Positions 31,844-36,721 of a stretch of 36,721 nucleotides of DNA are shown in pieces. Origin of the DNA: Planctomycetota bacterium. GTDB taxonomy: Bacteria; Planctomycetota; UBA1135; UBA2386. The translations under genes were made by a program, and so were the position numbers. Location of the stretch: NCBI GenBank assembly GCA_020851075.1, contig JADZDL010000005.1:1-36721 (forward strand), given 5' to 3'. A model generated the notes under the pieces. It was not told the origin of the DNA and did no database searches. It worked only from the letters and a program-made list of their open reading frames with translations. Numbering within the stretch: the first letter of the stretch is position 1; every line of letters starts with the position of its first letter.

Positions 31844-32469
31844 TGCGCAGGATCTTCGTCGGTGATATCCAAGGCTGCCGCGAACCGCTCGAGCGCTTGG
31901 TTGCGGCGGTTGCGTTCGTGCCCGGCCGCGACCGACTGTTGCCGGTGGGCGACCTCGTCAACAAGGGCCCGGATTCACCCGGCACTGTGCAATTGTTGAT
32001 GCAGCTCGGTGCCGAGCCGGTGGTTGGTAATCACGATCTGCATTGGCTCGCGAAGGGGCGCGCGCAGGATCCCAAACAGCGCGAGTGGTTGTCGTCGTTG
32101 CCGACGGTGCGCGTGTTTGAGGATGTCGTCATGGTGCACGCTGGTTTGCATCCAAAATGGGATGAAGCGCGCCTGGCGCAACTCGATGCGAGTGACATCA
32201 ACTACGCCGTGAACGTCCGCTACTGCGATGCGGATGGCAGGCAGCCGCCATCGGATTGGCCCCCGCCTGGACCCCCATTTCGTCCTTGGGACGATTTCTA
32301 TACAGGTCGCCGCCGTGTCGTCTTCGGCCACTGGGCCCGCCGCGGTTTGGTCCTGCGGCCACAATGCGTTGGGTTGGATACGGGCTGCGTGTACGGCGGC
32401 AAGCTGTCCGCCTGGATCGCCGAGGAAGACCGCATCGTGCAGGTCGACGGCTGGCACCGTTCGCAGTAG
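31843..32469 (+). CDS. apaH: Symmetrical diadenosine tetraphosphatase-like phosphatase
   Basis: A 208-residue PPP-family metallophosphatase that splits Ap4A to two ADP. The metal motifs are GDIQGC (the GDxQG form of ApaH), VGDLVNKGPDS and GNHDLH, with HAGLHPKWD and GHWARRG later. ApaH is usually about 270-280 residues, so this is a short member. The ATG overlaps the stop of the M14 gene. The frame is open upstream, but that part overlaps the M14 gene. Confidence 0.9.
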   Translation: MRRIFVGDIQGCREPLERLVAAVAFVPGRDRLLPVGDLVNKGPDSPGTVQLLMQLGAEPVVGNHDLHWLAKGRAQDPKQREWLSSLPTVRVFEDVVMVHAGLHPKWDEARLAQLDASDINYAVNVRYCDADGRQPPSDWPPPGPPFRPWDDFYTGRRRVVFGHWARRGLVLRPQCVGLDTGCVYGGKLSAWIAEEDRIVQVDGWHRSQ

Positions 32470-32522
32470 CGTTGCCGGTCCGCCTTGGCGCACTTTTGTT
32501 CGCTGGGCACCTTGGAGAAGCC

Positions 32523-33698
32523 ATGAAGATCCAGTCCTTGTTTGCGTGGAGTGTCCTGTCCTGCTTCCTGAGCGTCGCGTCGGCACAAGTCGCCACCGAT
32601 GCCTCGACGAGTTCCTTGACGAAAGTGCGCGACTTGCACGCTCAGTACGCGAAGTCACGCGACGAGATGCAGTCGCTCATGGAGAAGATGCGCGGGACGG
32701 AGCGCGGTAGCGACGAGCAGAAGAAGATCGCGGCCGAGCTCAATGGCCTGCGCAGCGCGAGCGCAGGGCCGCAGAAGGCGTTCAGCGAGGCCTTCCTGGC
32801 CTGCGACTGGTCCAAGCTGGATCCCAAGGCCGACGCCGCTGTGCTCAAGGATGGCCTGCCCGGCGTCGTTCGTGATCTCGATGCACCCGCCAAGGCGGTT
32901 GCGGCCGGCAAGTTCTACCTGAAGAACTTCGGTGACGAGCGCATGGCGGACAGCATCCGCGGCAACGCCCTGCCGATGGCTTTGCTGGCGGCTGGCAGCG
33001 TCGGTGATGCAACCAAGATGCTCGAAGAGGCGATCGAGAAGGCTGACGGCGCTGCCAAGGCGCGCACGATGCTCACGCTCGGGGACATCCTCGCGGCTTC
33101 CGGAGATATCGCCATGGCGGCCAAGCAATACGAAGCCGCTGACGTGCTGGCCGATGACAACACGAAGCGCTACGTCACGCTGCGCAAGGAACTGATCGGC
33201 AAGCCCGCGCCCGATATCAACAGCAAGACCTGGATTGGCGCCGACGCCAAGGCCCTGAGCGGTCTCAAGGGCAAGGTGGTGCTTGTCGACTTCTGGGCGA
33301 CGTGGTGTGGCCCGTGCCGCAATGTGATGCCGGCGCTCAACGAAATGTACCTGGCGCACCACGCCGAAGGCCTCGAGGTCATCGGCGTCACGCGCTTCTA
33401 CGCCAATGGTTACATGGCTGCTGACAAGTCGCAGATGCAATCGGGTGGCAAGAGCGTCAAGGACATGACGACTGAGACGTTCCCGGCGCACGTCACTGAG
33501 TTCCGCAAGAACACCGAGATCGCGTATCCGTTCGTGATCGGTGAAGAGTCCAACTTCAAGGACTACAAGGTCAGCGGCATTCCCACGCTCGCTGTCGTCG
33601 GTCCCGATGGCAACATCGCGCTGATCACCGTTGGCTCGGGCAGCGAAGGCCTGCTCAAGTTTGCGGTGCAGAACCTGCTCGCCAAGAGCAAGAAGTGA
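32523..33698 (+). CDS. TlpA-like thioredoxin-fold protein with long N-terminal region
   Basis: A 391-residue exported protein. The signal peptide is FAWSVLSCFLSVASA. Residues about 25-225 are helical and have no recognised domain (a coiled-coil or TPR-like arrangement). Residues about 230-391 are a TlpA/ResA-type thioredoxin domain with WATWCGPCR (Cys262, Cys265) and the cis-Pro loop SGIPTLAVVGPDG, so it should reduce or make disulfides outside the membrane. GGAG (32514-32517) lies 5 nt before the ATG. It follows apaH by 53 nt. Confidence 0.88.
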   Translation: MKIQSLFAWSVLSCFLSVASAQVATDASTSSLTKVRDLHAQYAKSRDEMQSLMEKMRGTERGSDEQKKIAAELNGLRSASAGPQKAFSEAFLACDWSKLDPKADAAVLKDGLPGVVRDLDAPAKAVAAGKFYLKNFGDERMADSIRGNALPMALLAAGSVGDATKMLEEAIEKADGAAKARTMLTLGDILAASGDIAMAAKQYEAADVLADDNTKRYVTLRKELIGKPAPDINSKTWIGADAKALSGLKGKVVLVDFWATWCGPCRNVMPALNEMYLAHHAEGLEVIGVTRFYANGYMAADKSQMQSGGKSVKDMTTETFPAHVTEFRKNTEIAYPFVIGEESNFKDYKVSGIPTLAVVGPDGNIALITVGSGSEGLLKFAVQNLLAKSKK

Positions 33699-33708
33699 GC
33701 TGAGTCGG

Positions 33709-33732
33709 GCCCGTTAGCAAGCCCGTTAGCAA
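33709..33732. repeat. Exact 12-bp tandem repeat after the TlpA-like gene
   Basis: GCCCGTTAGCAA occurs twice without a gap (33709-33720 and 33721-33732), ten nt after the stop and directly before the terminator hairpin. Confidence 0.9.
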
Positions 33733-33735
33733 AAC

Positions 33736-33776
33736 AGCCCTCGTCATCCAGCACGGATGGCGAGGGCTGCTTTGTT
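33736..33776. terminator. Bidirectional intrinsic terminator
   Basis: AGCCCTCG (33736-33743) pairs with CGAGGGCT (33761-33768), and TCATCC with GGATGG inside (one wobble), around AGCAC. The plus strand continues with GCTTTGTTT, the minus strand with a T4 stretch (GTTTTGC), so it can end both converging genes (33698 plus, 33798 minus). Confidence 0.8.
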
Positions 33777-33797
33777 TCTGGCGACTCTCTCACTTGC

Positions 33798-35240
33798 TCA
33801 GTGGGCAGGCACCGCCAAGGTGTCAACGATCGGGCTCTCGCCAGTGAACAGGTTGGCGACAAACGTCAACCGGAACTGGAGGTAGCGCGAACCGTCCGCC
33901 ACATCCTGGCTCAAGGACCACGCCGTCGGGCTCGCGCCGTTGGCACTTGCCGAGCCCCGATACTCGATGCGCAAGCTGGAGCCATTCGGAATCGAAGCAG
34001 CCATGACCGGTGGGTCGTAGTCAGGGTTGGCGTTCTGCGAATCGATCCACGGGGATTGCGCGTAGGTCTGCACTCGTGCGAAGTCGAGCTCGAGCTCGTG
34101 CATCGCATTGTCGGGAATGCCCTGTGTCACCTGCGAGGGCATGGGAATCGGCATCGGTTGGAACGGAGTGCCGCTGGCCCAGAGCCGCGCGCCTGGCAGC
34201 GGGGAGGATTGCACCATGATGCGGACCGCTGCACCCGTGATGTTGAAGTTCAAGGGATCGTCGGCGACGAGGAATTCGAGCAAAAGGCTCGAGACACCGT
34301 CGTACGCAAATGGAGTAATCGATGGATAGGGCAGGTAGCCGTTCCCGGTTTGCCGGGTGGGGTCGATGTCATACCGGCCTCGGAAGCACGAAACCGGGTG
34401 CGCGCCTGGCAGGTAGTTGCTCGCAAACAACGCGTCGAGACCGGAGTTTGGCGCGATCGGCAACGCAGAGAAGTTGTCGACTCGGTAGTCGGGCACGACA
34501 GCGGTGTGCCCGATGCGCATCTCGAGGTCATGGATCGTGCCGTTTGTCACCAACCCAAGCGGCTTCCAGCGCACGGCAACGAGCAGTTCAGGCTCGCCCG
34601 TGGCGCCAACATCCTGGGTCCGGAAGACCATCTGCTCGCGGGAACCTTGTGGATGCAGCGGATTCTGGAGACCTTGAAAGAACGGCATTCCCTGGGGATC
34701 GATGGTCTCATGAGTGCGGCGTAGAACGGCACCGCCGCGAATGTGGCCTGCCACGTCCGCGCGGAAGTTGCCGGTAAACCCCTCACCGATGGGGTCGTCA
34801 AAGGCGGAGCCAGTCGGACTGCCAGCGCCTTGGTAGGTGGTGCTAGCGCCGTTCAGCGTGCGGAACACGCCGTTCGAGGCGAGGGCATCAAACACGACTG
34901 GCTGGCCGTAGATCGACACGCCCAACATGCCAGGCACGGTCGGGATGCTGATCGTCTGCTGCACGGGGCCGGTGCTCAGCGGTGAAACGCTGAGGGTCGT
35001 GAGGACCGGGCTGAAGCCCAGATAGAAGCGTTCGCCAAACAGATCGACCGGCCCCCCGGATAGGTCGGCGAGAATCGCAAACGGGTGCGGGATCGCTCCG
35101 TCGATGCTCCAGGTGATTTGCGATCCAGTCACTCCGGGGATGACGAACGGGGGCATCGAGAAGGTCGGGCTCTGCGCACTGGCGAGCGTTGCCAGGGAGA
35201 GGGTTACCGCGGTAGAGAGCAGACAGAACGCGCGTTTCAT
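33798..35240 (-). CDS. Large secreted beta-rich protein of unknown function
   Basis: A 480-residue protein with a signal peptide (RAFCLLSTAVTLSLATLASA, cleavage after ASA). The mature protein is rich in beta-type sequence, Gly, Pro and aromatic residues, with a single internal cysteine and no catalytic motif that I can see. The segment ITWSIDGAIPHPFAILADLSG followed by LGFSPVLTTLSVSPLSTG resembles the generic C-terminal beta-sandwich of exported planctomycete proteins. GGAG lies before the start (AGGAGCCTGACCCATG). Function is unknown; likely extracellular or surface. Confidence 0.72.
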   Translation of the reverse strand: MKRAFCLLSTAVTLSLATLASAQSPTFSMPPFVIPGVTGSQITWSIDGAIPHPFAILADLSGGPVDLFGERFYLGFSPVLTTLSVSPLSTGPVQQTISIPTVPGMLGVSIYGQPVVFDALASNGVFRTLNGASTTYQGAGSPTGSAFDDPIGEGFTGNFRADVAGHIRGGAVLRRTHETIDPQGMPFFQGLQNPLHPQGSREQMVFRTQDVGATGEPELLVAVRWKPLGLVTNGTIHDLEMRIGHTAVVPDYRVDNFSALPIAPNSGLDALFASNYLPGAHPVSCFRGRYDIDPTRQTGNGYLPYPSITPFAYDGVSSLLLEFLVADDPLNFNITGAAVRIMVQSSPLPGARLWASGTPFQPMPIPMPSQVTQGIPDNAMHELELDFARVQTYAQSPWIDSQNANPDYDPPVMAASIPNGSSLRIEYRGSASANGASPTAWSLSQDVADGSRYLQFRLTFVANLFTGESPIVDTLAVPAH

Positions 35241-35376
35241 GGGTCAGGCTCCTTCGAGGGGATGCCGGAGTTAGCGCACCCGCACACACTCGGTAACGCA
35301 GCGAGCGAAGACGCACGCTGCATGTGCGATCCATCACTCGAGCGTGCGCCCGAACGGCCGTTCTTGAGCAATCGCC

Positions 35377-36375
35377 TTACCCGAGGTGTTTCTGCACTTC
35401 CTCACGCACGATCGGTATCAACACATCCGCAAGCTTCTGATTCGCATACGCGGCAAAGGAGATATTCGTTGTGGTGTCCAGCGGCGCGTCGAGCGGCTTG
35501 CCAAATGGATCACAGATCACACAACCAGCCTCTTTCGCGATCAACCACGTGACGAGGTCGTAGGGCCGACAAGCCAGCGAGGACTTCACGCCGAGCTTCT
35601 TGTGCACCAAAGGCCGCACATCGAGCACAAAACGATCGCGCCCTAGCATCACTTCGGCAAGTTGCCCACCGGAACAGATGTACTGATCCGCGTAGACCTC
35701 TGCTTTGTCGGCGTTCCACGCCCCAAGTGCGCGCAGGAAGATTGCTTCTTCGAGACGCGAGATCAGTTCCTTGCCGCCTTGGAAGAAGTTGCTCACCGTC
35801 GCAAAGCCATGCCGCAGCGTCGTCGCCTGGCTTGGCACCAACGCAAGTGGGCGCGGCGCGCCGGTGCCCAGATCGTGCCGTTCGGCCTTCACGCCCTTGC
35901 CGGCGATCGCCCACAGCACATCGCTCGTCGATTGCCGGGTCGTCGGCAACTCCGTCATCACCGCCACCTCGACATCCTGCAGCTTCGTGTCCTTGCCACG
36001 TTCGGGAGCCGCGCCCATCAGGCACCACGCCGAACGCTTGTCGAACATCAGCCCGCGCGTGCCGTCGATCGGATCGACGAGCAGCCGGAATGGCGGACCG
36101 CCGAGGCCCGGCTGCCCAAACTGGATTCCGCCGGGCTCTAGCCCCTCCGCGACCAGGATGAAGTGCTGCTTGCGCCCCCATTCCTGGCAGTGTTGCACCA
36201 GGATGTCCTCGACCTTGGCGTCGATCCCGAAGATCGTGTCCCCCGAATCGTCGCGCACCGTTCGCGACCACACCGCCGGCTCCTGGCTGCGCATGTGCGC
36301 ACGAAGGGAAGCGCGGATGTCCGCCTGCAGGATGCGAAGTTTGAGAGCGAGCGCTGCGTGGTCGAGAGTTGGCAT
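35377..36375 (-). CDS. Inositol-monophosphatase-family phosphatase
   Basis: A 332-residue enzyme of the lithium-sensitive phosphatase superfamily (inositol monophosphatase, fructose-1,6-bisphosphatase, 3'(2'),5'-bisphosphate nucleotidase). The metal motif is VDPIDGTRGLMF (Asp101, Asp104), and Glu77 (LVAEG) fills the first metal site. The C-terminal motif normally WDxAA reads PYDLVTWLIAKEAG. The substrate cannot be assigned, and about 60 residues of insert make it longer than typical inositol monophosphatases. It is divergent from the tRNA at 36416; the two share a palindromic GGTATACC element. Confidence 0.88.
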   Translation of the reverse strand: MPTLDHAALALKLRILQADIRASLRAHMRSQEPAVWSRTVRDDSGDTIFGIDAKVEDILVQHCQEWGRKQHFILVAEGLEPGGIQFGQPGLGGPPFRLLVDPIDGTRGLMFDKRSAWCLMGAAPERGKDTKLQDVEVAVMTELPTTRQSTSDVLWAIAGKGVKAERHDLGTGAPRPLALVPSQATTLRHGFATVSNFFQGGKELISRLEEAIFLRALGAWNADKAEVYADQYICSGGQLAEVMLGRDRFVLDVRPLVHKKLGVKSSLACRPYDLVTWLIAKEAGCVICDPFGKPLDAPLDTTTNISFAAYANQKLADVLIPIVREEVQKHLG

Positions 36376-36395
36376 TCGGCGAATCGGTAGCGCAT

Positions 36396-36403
36396 GGTAT
36401 ACC
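36396..36403. promoter_or_regulatory. Palindromic shared -10 element (tRNA and phosphatase gene)
   Basis: GGTATACC is its own reverse complement, so each strand reads TATACC. On the plus strand it is preceded by TG (an extended -10) and ends 12 nt before the tRNA; on the minus strand it lies 20 nt before the phosphatase ATG at 36375. Confidence 0.45.
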
Positions 36404-36415
36404 GTGTGGGACGCT

Positions 36416-36488
36416 GGGCCCTTAGCTCAATGGTCAGAGCTGGCTGCTCATACCAGTCTGGTTGCAGGTTCGAGTCCTGCAGGGCCTA
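36416..36488 (+). tRNA. tRNA with CAU anticodon (Met elongator, or Ile2)
   Basis: A full cloverleaf: acceptor GGGCCCT/AGGGCCT, D-stem GCTC/GAGC, anticodon stem GGCTG/CAGTC with loop CTCATAC (anticodon CAT), and T-stem GCAGG/CCTGC with loop TTCGAGT. The discriminator is A. Initiator features (a C1-A72 mismatch, three G-C pairs at the anticodon) are missing. A CAU tRNA-Ile2, read with lysidine, is a real alternative. CCA is not encoded. The first acceptor pair is again a G1-U72 wobble. Confidence 0.9.
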
Positions 36489-36721
36489 CAATTTCGCAAA
36501 TCGCTTGGGGCTCCGGCCCCAAGCGGTCACCTCCGGCCACGACCGGCCTGGATGCCCGAGTTTGCGCGACATTCGCCGATTCGAGGATGTGGGGAGTAGG
36601 GGCTCCATCCGGCCAGGACCGGCCCGCTTCGGCCCCAATCGGCCTCGGCTGTACTGTCACTGGTACTGTCACGGTCTCGGCACCAGCGGCCAGACGCAGC
36701 GTCGACGCCACCGGCAGACGC
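36489..36721. other. Non-coding tail with a strong hairpin
   Basis: No convincing gene. CGCTTGGGG (36502-36510) and CCCCAAGCG (36517-36525) form a perfect 9-bp stem with loop CTCCGG, 13 nt after the tRNA. It is terminator-like but lacks a T-tract. A minus-strand frame runs through the tRNA and off the window edge and is not supported as a gene. Confidence 0.5.
36651..36672. repeat. 10-bp tandem repeat near the window end
   Basis: GTACTGTCAC occurs at 36651-36660 and exactly again at 36663-36672 (period 12). Confidence 0.8.

Noticed and set aside
36448..36711. Minus-strand frame ending VGPAGLEPATRLV
   Set aside because: It reads through the CAU tRNA; the same type of tRNA-derived false protein. 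A real gene beyond the window edge cannot be judged.
1..36721. Insertion sequence, prophage, CRISPR array or toxin-antitoxin pair
   Set aside because: No transposase, integrase, Cas, phage structural or toxin motif was seen, and no regular repeat-spacer pattern. The tRNA at the right end has no visible integrase in the window.

Overview
The window is GC-rich, gene-dense bacterial chromosome. It carries housekeeping genes (gyrA, fabI, mutY, murJ, apaH, an rluA-type pseudouridine synthase, a yqeY homologue), two tRNAs and many secreted or membrane-anchored proteins. The membrane-anchored proteins built from transthyretin-like (CarboxypepD_reg) modules, the DUF-like secreted beta proteins and the extracytoplasmic-function (ECF) sigma operon suggest a Planctomycetota-type organism. 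That placement is inferred from protein style, not from a marker-gene phylogeny. I see no insertion sequence, prophage, CRISPR array or rRNA.

Layout. 66-139 is tRNA-Arg(CCG) on the minus strand. 394-8386 is all plus strand: a secreted Asp-rich protein, an ECF sigma factor translationally coupled to a zinc-finger anti-sigma factor, an RseB-like periplasmic protein, a small unknown protein, a degenerate enhancer-binding-protein (NtrC-like) regulator, a pseudouridine synthase and a membrane histidine kinase. 8424-11090 is minus strand: a CysK-like PLP enzyme coupled to a MoxR ATPase, then about 320 nt of highly structured non-coding sequence ending in a strong terminator, then frataxin/CyaY. 11141-12316 is a TPR lipoprotein (plus). 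12348-15122 is a minus-strand cinA-like/mutY/fabI run. 15286-18218 is gyrA-yqeY (plus). 18215-20559 is a glycosyltransferase-like membrane protein plus a small membrane protein (minus). 20625-28315 holds three membrane-anchored CarboxypepD_reg proteins, a Nudix hydrolase, SixA (minus) and a small secreted protein. 28328-29890 is murJ (minus). 30011-33698 is an M14 carboxypeptidase, apaH and a TlpA-like thioredoxin (plus). 33798-36375 is a large secreted protein and an inositol-monophosphatase-family enzyme (minus). 36416-36488 is a CAU-anticodon tRNA.

How the genes may work together. The sigma/anti-sigma/RseB-like trio looks like an envelope-stress circuit with an autoregulated promoter (GGAACC-N17-CGTCT) embedded in palindromes. 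The NtrC-like regulator lacks the sigma-54 contact loop and a normal Walker B, so it probably acts as a DNA-binding regulator and not as a sigma-54 activator. Several start codons lie only 6-16 nt downstream of a -10-like hexamer (TATGGT, TATGCT, TACGCT, TACGAT), suggesting leaderless or near-leaderless mRNAs. Three divergent intervals carry the -10 sequence as a mirror image. Six short tandem duplications (period 12-15 bp) lie in non-coding sequence or across stop codons.

The items most worth following up are the structured RNA at 8846-9163, the degenerate enhancer-binding protein, and the promoter and microduplication patterns. None has been tested by database search or folding software here.
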